DNA from: Psychromonas marina
GTDB taxonomy: Bacteria > Pseudomonadota > Gammaproteobacteria > Enterobacterales > Psychromonadaceae
Assembly: GCF_030161115.1 (NCBI RefSeq)
Contig: NZ_BSPQ01000004.1
Coordinates: 62,001 to 126,000, forward strand
Direction: 5' to 3'
DNA length: 64,000 nucleotides
Below are positions 37,841 through 45,878 of the stretch, piece by piece. The notes under the pieces were generated by a model. That model worked only from the letters and a program-made list of their open reading frames with translations, was not told the origin of the DNA and made no database searches. The number at the start of each line of letters is the position of its first letter. Position 1 is the first letter of the stretch. Both the position numbers and the translations under genes were made by a program.

Positions 37841-38338
37841 ATGAAATTAAGTAAAACATCAGTAATTAGTTGGCTTGTGATTGTTTGGATTTGTAAGGTT
37901 TTTCTACTCTCATTACCTTATAAATTTACATTACATCCTGATACGCAGCATATTTTTGGCACTATTGGTCAATGGATGAAGGGCTTTATTGGCGATTCTG
38001 GTGGTACGCTGTTTATGAATTATGGCTCCTACGCGGTTGGGGCTGTTGAGTTAGTGACTTCGCTTATATTGCTTTCTCCTGCGCTGTTTTTTGTTTTTAA
38101 AAAAATGGGTGTGATCAGCAATGCTCCGAATATTCATCTGTTGCATGCCGTTGGTGGTGCGTTAGCTTCAATGGTGATGGCGGGGGCGGTATTTTTCCAC
38201 CTGTTTACGCCATTAGGGATTGAAGTGATACACGAGGGTAAAAGCGATGGTGGTTCACTGTTTTATGCGGCGACCTCTATTCTTATTCTAGGTGCTTTTA
38301 TCGCGTTGCTTAACTTGATCAAGTACAGAAGGGGATAA
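37841..38338 (+). CDS. DoxX-like membrane protein
   Basis: The 165-residue protein has four hydrophobic helices (about 8-27, 65-87, 102-123, 141-160), like DoxX/DUF4149-type membrane proteins; the segment 'LPYKFTLHPDTQHIFGTIGQWM' in the first loop fits that family. The assignment is weak. The ATG at 37841 has AAGGAAT 5 nt upstream and follows the YHS gene by 2 nt; an upstream in-frame start within the YHS gene would overlap it and is rejected. Confidence 0.75.
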   Translation: MKLSKTSVISWLVIVWICKVFLLSLPYKFTLHPDTQHIFGTIGQWMKGFIGDSGGTLFMNYGSYAVGAVELVTSLILLSPALFFVFKKMGVISNAPNIHLLHAVGGALASMVMAGAVFFHLFTPLGIEVIHEGKSDGGSLFYAATSILILGAFIALLNLIKYRRG

Positions 38339-38341
38339 GGT

Positions 38342-39172
38342 TTGTTAATTCGACTATCGCTGGTTTTTACTTATATATTTTACTGCATCCGTTTCGCTGT
38401 TGCGCCGTGGCGCTACTTCCAGTTAAACGCGCCCTATTTTAACGAACAGCGTAATCTGTTCTCTAAGTTAGATATGGATAAGCGTATCCCTAAGCAGTGG
38501 TTGCTTGAGCAGTTTATGGATTTAGGGGCCCGTGATCCTAGCCATTATCCGGTATTTGTAAAACCTGAGTGGGGACAGAATTCTCAGGGCGTTGTACGGG
38601 TTGATAACCTAATGCAGCTTAATGCATTGCGCCAACAACGTACTGATCGTCATCCGTTTTATCTCATTCAACAGGCTGCGCAAGAGAAGCGTGAGTTTGA
38701 ATTGTTTATGATTCCTAATGAAAATAATTTACAGCAGTTCTCGCTATTATCAGTGACTGAAACCTGTAATCGCAGTGGTGATGCGCTTCCAGTAAATGGG
38801 ATTTATAACCAAGATAGTTATTACCAAGATTGTGCTGAGCATCTAACGGATCAGCAACTACAGACAATTTGGGGGCATTTAAAGCAGCTCGGTGATTATC
38901 GTATTGCACGCTACGGTGTGCGTGCCAATAGTTTAGAGGATCTGATTGCAGGGCGATTTCATGTGGTTGAGGTGAATCTTTATGTGCCGATGCCTTTACT
39001 GTTATTAGTGAAACAGATGACGCTGTTGAAAAAATTAAAATTTATAAAACAGGCGATGAAACAGTTGGTTTTTGTCACCCAAACCATTCCCACTACGCAG
39101 CAGAATAAATCAGTTTTTTTCAAAAAACTGCGTGTGGCACAGCGTTTAAAATCAGTGAATAAAACAATTTAA
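38342..39172 (+). CDS. ATP-grasp-like enzyme 1, membrane-associated
   Basis: This 276-residue protein has an N-terminal hydrophobic segment (about residues 5-22) then an ATP-grasp fold without the usual leading domain: 'YPVFVKPEWGQNSQGVVRV' (ATP-binding Lys), 'YLIQQAAQEKREFELFMI' and 'FHVVEVNLYVPMP' (metal-binding E/N of the last strand). ATP-grasp enzymes ligate a carboxylate to a nucleophile. The start is TTG 38342, supported by AAGGGG 7 nt upstream. Three nt separate it from the DoxX-like gene. Confidence 0.7.
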   Translation: MLIRLSLVFTYIFYCIRFAVAPWRYFQLNAPYFNEQRNLFSKLDMDKRIPKQWLLEQFMDLGARDPSHYPVFVKPEWGQNSQGVVRVDNLMQLNALRQQRTDRHPFYLIQQAAQEKREFELFMIPNENNLQQFSLLSVTETCNRSGDALPVNGIYNQDSYYQDCAEHLTDQQLQTIWGHLKQLGDYRIARYGVRANSLEDLIAGRFHVVEVNLYVPMPLLLLVKQMTLLKKLKFIKQAMKQLVFVTQTIPTTQQNKSVFFKKLRVAQRLKSVNKTI

Positions 39173-39182
39173 TGGAACTATC

Positions 39183-40088
39183 ATGAAGCTAAAAAAAATA
39201 ATTTATGCATGGATAAGCAAAACCTTTATGGATGGTTGTAGTAACTACAATAGCTTACAGGTACGTAAAAGTTGCCGTAGTAAAAAACAGGCACGTGATA
39301 AATTTAAGCAGGGCGGTATTCAACACGCACAGGGGTTAATCTTTTTTAACCCTTTCAAAGCGATTAAATTTGCACAACAACACGGATTCCCATTAGTTAT
39401 CAAACCAAACGTGAGTGGTTTTTCAAGGGGAAGTCACTTTCCGATTGAAAACTACCAACAGCTCTGGAAAGCGATGTTTTTTGCCAAGTGTTGGTGGCCA
39501 TTTACGGTGGTTGAACAATATCTGCAGGGACATAACTACCGTGTCGTAGTAGCGAATGGAAAGATAATGTCGGTATTGGAGCGTTATGCCCCTTTTGTTG
39601 TGGGTGATGGTATATCGACTATCGAGCAGTTGATAGATACTGAAAATAAAATACGTGAACAGATGGGGTTATACCCTTGTATGTCACCATTACAAAAAGG
39701 TGGGCAAACAACCTCATTTCTTAAAAAGTCAGGTTATAACCTGCAAACTATCCCGGCCAACAATGAGAATGTAACCCTATTTTATCGTATCTCTCTTGCC
39801 CCAGGTGGGGTGGTGGAAGTGATTGATAAAAAACTGTTACCAGAGGCAAACCAAAAACTCTTTAAAGAGGTCTTAAATCTGTTTGATGCGAATATATTAG
39901 GTATCGATGTGATCCTAGAAAAGGGTATTGAAGTTGATCATCGAGAACAAAAATGTATTTTTTTAGAGGTTAATTCAAGACCTTATCTAAAAATGCATAA
40001 TTATCCACGTTATGGTCAAGCTGAAGACCTTTCTGTGCATTTTGATGAACTCGATAAGTTAGAAATTAGTCAATCCGATATTTATTAA
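39183..40088 (+). CDS. ATP-grasp enzyme 2, cyanophycin synthetase/GshF type
   Basis: The 301-residue protein is an ATP-grasp enzyme of the cyanophycin-synthetase/glutathione-synthetase GshF kind: 'FPLVIKPNVSGFSRGSHF', 'FTVVEQYLQGHNYRVVVANGK', 'FVVGDGISTIEQLIDTEN', 'ILGIDVIL', and 'FLEVNSRPYLKMHNYP' (metal-binding residues and substrate-loop). No polymerising (Mur ligase) domain follows, so it should make a single amide bond rather than a polymer. It starts 10 nt after the first ATP-grasp gene and precedes an MFS transporter. Confidence 0.85.
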   Translation: MKLKKIIYAWISKTFMDGCSNYNSLQVRKSCRSKKQARDKFKQGGIQHAQGLIFFNPFKAIKFAQQHGFPLVIKPNVSGFSRGSHFPIENYQQLWKAMFFAKCWWPFTVVEQYLQGHNYRVVVANGKIMSVLERYAPFVVGDGISTIEQLIDTENKIREQMGLYPCMSPLQKGGQTTSFLKKSGYNLQTIPANNENVTLFYRISLAPGGVVEVIDKKLLPEANQKLFKEVLNLFDANILGIDVILEKGIEVDHREQKCIFLEVNSRPYLKMHNYPRYGQAEDLSVHFDELDKLEISQSDIY

Positions 40089-40113
40089 TATCAATCACAT
40101 AGAATAATAATTG

Positions 40114-41295
40114 ATGCCCATACTAAGTCGTACTTTTTACCTGTTCTCTGCTATCCACTCTTTTTTATTGGGTTTGTTACCTATCTTTATCCCAGTTATT
40201 TTGTGGGATAAAGGGTTAACCATTAATGAAATTGCCACTTTTGTTGCCCTTAGTGGTGTTGGTTTTTTATTGGCTTTGGTCATGTGGGATCGGTTACGGG
40301 CTAGTAGCAACTGGAGAGTGATTATAGCGCTCTCTTTTATACTGCAAATGCTGTTAGTTGGGCTACTTATAGCGGATGCTCAGTGGCTTTTATTATCTGT
40401 TGGGGCACTCATTAATGGTGCAGCAGGTTGCTTCTATTGGTCAACACAACGTATCCTGTTTCAATCGATTACCAGCAATAAAAATAGCGGCAATACCTTT
40501 GGTAACTTTCAGATTGTCGTGGTGATATGCCTTAAGTTAGGCATACTATTAGGCAGTTTTTTATTAGACGGTGATTATTCTAACACGCTCATTTTTATCT
40601 CTTTTAGTGCCTCTTTAGTAGGCTTTTATAGCCTCAATAAACTGCTTAGTAATAGCAGAAATTTGCTTTCAATTATACAGCCACCCGCCTTTTCGATGAC
40701 TGACGTACTCGCTTTTAAAGATAACTACCGATCCAAAAGTGTTTTTATGGTGGATGGTCTCTTTCTTTTTTTAGAGAGCTATTTTTGGGTGTTAACTATT
40801 TACATGCTCACTAAGGAAAGCTTATCTACATTAGGGGTTGTAATTGTTGCACTGAGTCTATTGTTGGCGGTTATCTTCTTTGTTATCAAACAGGTAATTG
40901 ATAATACTAATGCACAGCGTTTATTTTTTATCTCTATTTTGGGTTATGCATTAGCATGGTTTTTACGTGGGGAGCTTAGTTTTCAGGATAATCCGTTAAT
41001 ACTTTATGGCGGCATGTTGTTAATTGCTTTTTTAAGTAGCTTGTTTCGCCTTGCGTTTAACAAGCGTTTTTACGATATTGCCAGTGTCGAAAGGCCTATC
41101 TACTATATCTTATGTAAAAGCTACTATTCACAATTTATGATTGTTGTCTTTTTCGCTTTAATTGCGTTATTTGTACCACTAACAGAGCAACCCTTGCAGC
41201 AGTTACAACAACTTTATTATTTATCGATACCTTTGGTTTTTGTCTATTTTGTCTATCAGAAGAAAAGTACTGCGCTAATAAAAACGCCAACATAA
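40114..41295 (+). CDS. major facilitator superfamily transporter
   Basis: The 393-residue protein has 11-12 hydrophobic helices. The MFS motif A-like segment 'MWDRLRAS' follows helix 2, and there is no substrate signature I recognise. Position as the last gene of the ATP-grasp operon suggests it exports the product, by inference. ATG 40114 is used; an upstream TTG at 40111 is the ORF limit. The stop codon (41293-41295) lies inside the terminator hairpin. Confidence 0.85.
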   Translation: MPILSRTFYLFSAIHSFLLGLLPIFIPVILWDKGLTINEIATFVALSGVGFLLALVMWDRLRASSNWRVIIALSFILQMLLVGLLIADAQWLLLSVGALINGAAGCFYWSTQRILFQSITSNKNSGNTFGNFQIVVVICLKLGILLGSFLLDGDYSNTLIFISFSASLVGFYSLNKLLSNSRNLLSIIQPPAFSMTDVLAFKDNYRSKSVFMVDGLFLFLESYFWVLTIYMLTKESLSTLGVVIVALSLLLAVIFFVIKQVIDNTNAQRLFFISILGYALAWFLRGELSFQDNPLILYGGMLLIAFLSSLFRLAFNKRFYDIASVERPIYYILCKSYYSQFMIVVFFALIALFVPLTEQPLQQLQQLYYLSIPLVFVYFVYQKKSTALIKTPT

Positions 41296-41308
41296 GTTGG
41301 CGTTTTTT
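41281..41308 (+). terminator. terminator overlapping the MFS gene end
   Basis: An 11-bp perfect stem (41281-41291 with 41296-41306) with a 4-nt loop and U-run. The left arm consists of the last codons of the MFS gene and the stop codon is in the loop. Confidence 0.9.
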
Positions 41309-41342
41309 GATCGAATTAGCATCTGTTAACCGTGCTGTTAAC

Positions 41343-42074
41343 TTAGTCCATTAAATGTTCTAGACCATAAACCAATTCGTTACGTTTCACGACCTCTTTA
41401 CACGCAAGACAGATACCCGGCATAAATGATTCACGATGTTGTGAATTATGCTCAATTTTCAGCGTTTCACTTAACCCACCGAAGAATACCGTTTGTTGTG
41501 CAACCACACCCGGAAGACGAATTGAGTGCAGTTTCACACCATGAAGCTCTGCACCACGTGCACCTTCAATTAACTCTTTGTCGCTACATTCAATGGGGGC
41601 TTTAGTGCGTGCTGCTGCAATTAACTCTGCGGTGCGAATACCCGTACCAGAAGGGCTTTCCTCTTTTTGCGGGCTATGCGCTTCAATCACTTCTGCGTCC
41701 GGTAGGTATTTGGCCGCTTCCGCTGAGAATTTCATCATTAATACTGCGCCAATTGAAAAGTTTGGCGCAATTAATCCACCTAATTGCTTTTCTGTTGCCA
41801 GTGCTTGTAGTTGCTCTACTTGTTCAACTTGAAATCCGCTAGTACCAATAACAGGGCAAGCACCTGCGTTTAAGATAATCTGTGTATTTGAAAAACCAGC
41901 AGAAGCCGCTGTTAAATCTACAACCACTTGTGCGCCACTGTTTTTAATCAGTGCAGCAAGATCATCACCAAAATCACATTCAGCCACTAGCTGCAATGCG
42001 TCATCGTTATTAATCGCTTTAACCGCTTCACTGCCCATGCGCCCTTTAGCGCCATTTACAATTACCTTAACCAT
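41343..42074 (-). CDS. dapB: 4-hydroxy-tetrahydrodipicolinate reductase, short form
   Basis: DapB reduces 4-hydroxy-tetrahydrodipicolinate with NAD(P)H on the way to lysine and diaminopimelate. The 243-residue protein has the Gly-rich NAD(P) motif (NGAKGRMG), 'VVVDLTAASA' and 'GLIAPNFSIGAVLMMKF'. It is about 25 residues shorter than E. coli DapB and matches the short type seen for example in Coxiella. The usual HHxxK..DAPSGT loop reads HSPQKEESPSGT, keeping the catalytic His and Lys but changing the second His, the Asp and the Ala. It is a lone gene, unlike many dapB-carAB loci. Confidence 0.88.
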   Translation of the reverse strand: MVKVIVNGAKGRMGSEAVKAINNDDALQLVAECDFGDDLAALIKNSGAQVVVDLTAASAGFSNTQIILNAGACPVIGTSGFQVEQVEQLQALATEKQLGGLIAPNFSIGAVLMMKFSAEAAKYLPDAEVIEAHSPQKEESPSGTGIRTAELIAAARTKAPIECSDKELIEGARGAELHGVKLHSIRLPGVVAQQTVFFGGLSETLKIEHNSQHRESFMPGICLACKEVVKRNELVYGLEHLMD

Positions 42075-42085
42075 GTTAATCCCTG

Positions 42086-42424
42086 TTACTTAGTGTAGAA
42101 AAAATAGAGTGCAAAGCTGACCCAACTAACCACTAATAATCCCCAAGGTAGTGGCGATTTTTTAGCGTTGTTAGGCTCGATTGTGACCGCTTGATCTTGA
42201 TTATTTTGCGGCTGTTTTAGCTTTTGCTGCTTCTTTTGTGCTTTGTCAGCTTGGCGCTGTTTGGCTTTTGCCGATTTTTTATATTCAGCAATACCTTTCT
42301 GAATGCCTTGGGCAATAATGCGGGTTTGCTCTTTACTCTGCCCTGGCTTTTGTGTTTTTTTCGCGATCGCTAGTGCTTCATCAACCGTCTCAGTAGAGAC
42401 GTTAATTGAATTCTTTTTCGCCAT
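42086..42424 (-). CDS. DUF2956 protein
   Basis: The 112-residue protein is a basic, lysine/glutamine-rich soluble part with one C-terminal transmembrane helix (about residues 92-109, 'WGLLVVSWVSFALYFFY'). This matches DUF2956, a family of unknown function in marine gammaproteobacteria. It follows the cysteine-rich gene by 1 nt and precedes dapB by 11 nt, so the three form a unit. Confidence 0.82.
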   Translation of the reverse strand: MAKKNSINVSTETVDEALAIAKKTQKPGQSKEQTRIIAQGIQKGIAEYKKSAKAKQRQADKAQKKQQKLKQPQNNQDQAVTIEPNNAKKSPLPWGLLVVSWVSFALYFFYTK

Positions 42425-42425
42425 A

Positions 42426-42641
42426 TTATTTGTCTTCTAAAATTGCGTTGGCACGTTTAAGTGCTTTGGCACTGGTAAGCGCTAAAAAGCGTTCGGCATC
42501 GTCATAATTGTAATCAACAAGGTGAGCAACGAGTTTAGCGACCAATGCTTGTGTTTCTTTAATTTCAATATGCGTACGACCACACCCTTGGCAAGAGGCA
42601 CCATCACTTGTGCATTGGCTAGTACAGGGACTGAATTTCAT
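42426..42641 (-). CDS. DUF1289-like cysteine-cluster protein
   Basis: The 71-residue protein opens with a cysteine cluster C-x3-C-x7-C-x2-C ('CTSQCTSDGASCQGCGRTHIEI') that likely binds a metal, resembling DUF1289 proteins. The helical C-terminal half has no motif. Its stop is one base before the DUF2956 start. Confidence 0.75.
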   Translation of the reverse strand: MKFSPCTSQCTSDGASCQGCGRTHIEIKETQALVAKLVAHLVDYNYDDAERFLALTSAKALKRANAILEDK

Positions 42642-43086
42642 TTTTGAATCCTTTCGTTAGCGTGAAAATTTTTGCTAGTTTAACAATTTTATAGCGCAGA
42701 TTCATGAATTTTGAAATTCTTTTGCTGGCAATGATAACTACGCTAATAATTGTTATTAATACTTTTCTTAATCATTTAGCCTGAAACCGTTAGTCGTTCT
42801 TACTAGTGAAATAACAGGTATAGCTACATTTGGGACATTGGTAGGCACCTCGATTTTTACTTATTATGATAGTTTTACAGGTACTGAAGTTGTGTTCTAG
42901 TGTTGCGAGAGAGGCATATGTAGATTTAACAGTTGCGGTCAAAAAAGATACTAAAATAAAATTGTTTTATCAACATTAAGTAATTAAATTGATTGTGTTT
43001 GCGTCACTTCAATAAAGCATCTTTACGGCATTGATTTTCTATTTAATACGACTTAGTTTAGCCGCATCATGGATGAATAAAAAGGA
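42642..43086. other. 445-nt gap with an unconfirmed Cys-rich ORF remnant
   Basis: No standard gene is visible. The - strand holds a short reading frame (see the pseudogene entry at 42790). The right end is AT-rich and probably carries the promoter of the HDOD gene. Confidence 0.5.
42790..42942 (-). pseudogene. possible 50-residue Cys-rich ORF or gene remnant
   Basis: A TTG-started frame of 50 codons ends with the zinc-ribbon-like stretch 'YQCPKCSYTCYF' (C36, C39, C43; a further Cys at 22). No ribosome site is seen before the TTG and the frame closes upstream. It looks like the C-terminal piece of a zinc-binding protein that has decayed. Support is weak. Confidence 0.25.
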
Positions 43087-43092
43087 ATGTGG

Positions 43093-43923
43093 ATGCTTGC
43101 TCTGTCACAATTATTTAAAGATGTAAAACAACTGCCTGTTTTACCGATCTTACTATTAGAACTGATGGATAGCTTTAGCGCTGAAGGTGCCAGTGTAGAA
43201 GATATTGCTAAAAAAATAGGCATGGATCAATCACTGAGTGCGAAAATTATTCGTATGGCAAATTCAGTCGCTTACCGACGCGGTAAAGAGGTTGAGTCTA
43301 TCTCGCAAGCCGTGATTCGTTTAGGTTTTAATCAGGTACGTAGTATTGTCGTCGCAGCGACGCTGTCTAACGTATTTCCAGATACACCAAGTTTTGATAA
43401 AAATAAATTTTGGCAAGATACTTTCACCACTGCCAGTATCGCAAAGGCGTTAGCCAAACATACCAATGTGAACGAAGAGACTGCTTTTACCTGTGCCATG
43501 ATGCATAACATTGGTGAATTATTATTGCAGATACTAAAACCTGATGAATGCGCATTAGTCGCAATGGCGATTGAAACGGGCGAACCTCGCTTATCTGCGC
43601 AACGAGAAGTGTTTGGTTTCGATTATAGTCAGGTTGGGGCTGAGTTAGCGAAGCATTGGGACTTTTCGACTGTTTTTTGTGATGCGATAGAGCAGCAATT
43701 AGATCCGCTTTCCTATGAGCAACCATCAGCTGGTGCGGTATTAATTCGTTTGTCTGTTTTTGCAGGTTTTGCATGGGGAGCTAAGTTGCCAGCAGGGATG
43801 ATTGTAGCTCGTTTTCCCGTTACATTAACCGACCACCTAAACCTCAATAAACAGGGATTGGTGGAAGAATTTGCAGGAATGATAGAAGCAGGCGAAGAAC
43901 TTGGGCGATTAATGTATGCTTAA
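43093..43923 (+). CDS. HDOD domain signalling protein
   Basis: The 276-residue protein is a single HDOD domain (metal-independent relative of HD phosphohydrolases) used in bacterial signalling. The core has 'SLSAKIIRMANSVAYRRGKEVESISQAVIRLGFNQVRSIV' and 'CAMMHNIGELLLQI'. I prefer ATG 43093, with AAGGA 6 nt upstream; ATG 43087 has no space for a ribosome site. HDOD proteins often pair with chemotaxis or c-di-GMP systems; the c-di-GMP island is 2 kb away, but no direct link is visible. Confidence 0.88.
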   Translation: MLALSQLFKDVKQLPVLPILLLELMDSFSAEGASVEDIAKKIGMDQSLSAKIIRMANSVAYRRGKEVESISQAVIRLGFNQVRSIVVAATLSNVFPDTPSFDKNKFWQDTFTTASIAKALAKHTNVNEETAFTCAMMHNIGELLLQILKPDECALVAMAIETGEPRLSAQREVFGFDYSQVGAELAKHWDFSTVFCDAIEQQLDPLSYEQPSAGAVLIRLSVFAGFAWGAKLPAGMIVARFPVTLTDHLNLNKQGLVEEFAGMIEAGEELGRLMYA

Positions 43924-43935
43924 GCGCCAACAAGT

Positions 43936-44493
43936 CTAAGTAAGATCATCAATCGTATGGTGTAATTTATGCAATGGCTTTGTGTATTCAAGAGCCATTT
44001 TTTTTGCTAAATGCGCCGCCTCTTGTTCATAGAAACACAGCTTATCTGCTTGTTGTAATAATCCTTGATAATATTCATTATCAGTAAATTTAGTATCGAT
44101 TAATTGCCAGTGTGCCAATAAACAAATCGTACTTTGTAGTGTTAATATTGGACGGTAAAACTCTCCAAGCAAAAGTGTTTTAATATTTGCTAAATGGCCT
44201 GCGCCTGCGGGTTCAATAAAAATACGTTGTGGTTGATGGGCTTTTATAAGTTGGTTGAGCGCAACCCGAAAAGGCATGCCTGCACTACAACATAAACAAC
44301 CGCCGTATACCTCTTTTATAATAATGCCTTGGCTCGCTAAGCGCTGTTGCGAAAAATGGCTTGTTCCGGCTTCGTTAACTAGCACGACCCAAGTTTCGTC
44401 AGCACTTTTAGTCGCTAGTAACTGATTAAGATAAGTGGTTTTTCCTGCACCGAGGAAACCACTGATAATATGCGTTGCAATTTTAGGTTTCAT
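43936..44493 (-). CDS. short CobW/COG0523-like protein lacking G4 motif and C-terminal domain
   Basis: The 185-residue protein has the CobW-family P-loop (GFLGAGKTTYL, residues 12-22) and the CxCC metal motif (GGCLCC, residues 64-69). Family members are G3E GTPases that deliver metal to target enzymes. Here the region that should contain NKxD ('QQADKLCFYEQEAAHLA') lacks it, and the protein ends before the usual C-terminal domain of about 100 residues. It may therefore be a reduced metal chaperone. It diverges from yicC. Confidence 0.85.
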   Translation of the reverse strand: MKPKIATHIISGFLGAGKTTYLNQLLATKSADETWVVLVNEAGTSHFSQQRLASQGIIIKEVYGGCLCCSAGMPFRVALNQLIKAHQPQRIFIEPAGAGHLANIKTLLLGEFYRPILTLQSTICLLAHWQLIDTKFTDNEYYQGLLQQADKLCFYEQEAAHLAKKMALEYTKPLHKLHHTIDDLT

Positions 44494-44556
44494 TCAACTC
44501 TCCTGAGAGGTTCAATGATATACTCCGCGGGTAAATAATAAAATAGAGGAGACATT

Positions 44557-45420
44557 ATGATTTACAGTATGACAGCATTTGCACGTAAGCAGATTAAAGG
44601 GGATTGGGGTACTGCCGTTTGGGAGATCCGTTCCGTTAATCAACGTTATTTAGAAACCTATTTTCGGTTGCCTGAACAGTTTCGTGGTTTAGAAGTAAAA
44701 CTAAAAGACTCTTTTAAGAAACGTCTTCAACGTGGCAAAATTGAATGTGGCTTACGTTTTGAAGGGGCAGATAGCAGTCAAAAAGGTTTAGAGATGAACC
44801 AAGCGCTAGCTAGTCAATTAATCAAAAACGCACAGTGGGTTGCTGAGCAAGCGGGCAACGCAACGATTAATCCGGTTGATATCCTAAAATGGCCGGGTGT
44901 TATGCAAGCGCCAGAGCAAGATGTCGATGCAATTACCATTGAGTTAATGGCTGGATTCGAAGAAACATTAAATGAATTTATTGAAGTACGTAGCGCTGAA
45001 GGTACAAACCTTGCTGCATTGATAGAACAGCGTTTAGTCGCGATTAGTGAGCAAGTTTCTTTAGTGCGTGGTTTTATGCCTGACGTGCAAGCGTGGCAAA
45101 AAGCACGTATTTTAAAGAAATTTGAAGATGCAAAAGTTGATTTAGATAGTACACGTGTTGAGCAAGAGTTAGTGTTATTAGCGCAAAAGTCTGATGTAGC
45201 AGAAGAGTTAGATCGTCTATCATCACATATTAGCGAAGCACATAATGTGCTTAAAAAAGGCGGTGCCGTTGGTCGTCGTTTAGACTTTATGATGCAAGAG
45301 TTCAACCGTGAAGCAAATACGCTAGGCTCAAAAGTCATTAATACTGACATCACTGCCGTCGCAGTAGAGTGTAAAGTGTTAATCGAGCAAATGCGCGAAC
45401 AAGTCCAAAATATTGAATAA
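44557..45420 (+). CDS. yicC: YicC endoribonuclease family protein
   Basis: The 287-residue protein opens with 'MIYSMTAFARKQIKGDWGTAVWEIRSVNQRYLE', the YicC signature, and ends with 'KVINTDITAVAVECKVLIEQMREQVQNIE'. YicC has been reported as an RNase that acts on RyhB sRNA. A strong GAGGAG site precedes the ATG. It is transcribed alone and followed by a terminator. Confidence 0.93.
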   Translation: MIYSMTAFARKQIKGDWGTAVWEIRSVNQRYLETYFRLPEQFRGLEVKLKDSFKKRLQRGKIECGLRFEGADSSQKGLEMNQALASQLIKNAQWVAEQAGNATINPVDILKWPGVMQAPEQDVDAITIELMAGFEETLNEFIEVRSAEGTNLAALIEQRLVAISEQVSLVRGFMPDVQAWQKARILKKFEDAKVDLDSTRVEQELVLLAQKSDVAEELDRLSSHISEAHNVLKKGGAVGRRLDFMMQEFNREANTLGSKVINTDITAVAVECKVLIEQMREQVQNIE

Positions 45421-45450
45421 TGCTATTAATCGTATCTGAAGTTGTTAATT

Positions 45451-45476
45451 AAGCCCTGTTTTTACAGGGTTTTTTT
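45451..45476 (+). terminator. rho-independent terminator of yicC
   Basis: CCCTGT pairs with ACAGGG (45454-45459 with 45464-45469), extended by AAG/TTT pairing, followed by seven U. The rest of the 458-nt gap up to the next gene is AT-rich and holds no gene I can see. Confidence 0.85.
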
Positions 45477-45796
45477 ATATCCATAGATAAGTTACAAGCG
45501 TGATAAGGATCACCTTTTTAACTGTTTGATAATTTGTTTTTATTTCCCGCTTTCTTTTTTTTGAGTGAGTTATTTTTCATGTGGTGGTGTGCTTGTTGAA
45601 TAGCTTTTTTTAATTTTTAATTTCCCTTTAACCTATCGTGGTTGTATGTATGGTGGGGGTTGTGTGTGAAATTGTAAGCCTCGTTGGGCTTAATGAGCCA
45701 GAACACCTGAGAGACAAGTAATACAATAATGTTGGCAACTAAAATTTGATGTTTTTTGTTTTGTTAATGTAAACCCTTTTAATCTCAGACACTTGC

Positions 45797-45825
45797 TTGA
45801 CAAAAACTACACTCCTATAGATTAT
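45797..45825 (+). promoter_or_regulatory. candidate promoter for the Amt-GGDEF-EAL gene
   Basis: A consensus -35 TTGACA (45797-45802) is followed after 17 nt by GATTAT (45820-45825), 54 nt before the start codon. Confidence 0.5.
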
Positions 45826-45878
45826 GTTAATGAATTATTTACTCAACTGGATTTGAGTTATCTCGAATGGGATTTTAA

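Noticed and set aside
45421-45878. Cyclic-di-GMP riboswitch before the Amt-GGDEF-EAL gene
   Set aside because: No GEMM consensus sequence is present in the leader.
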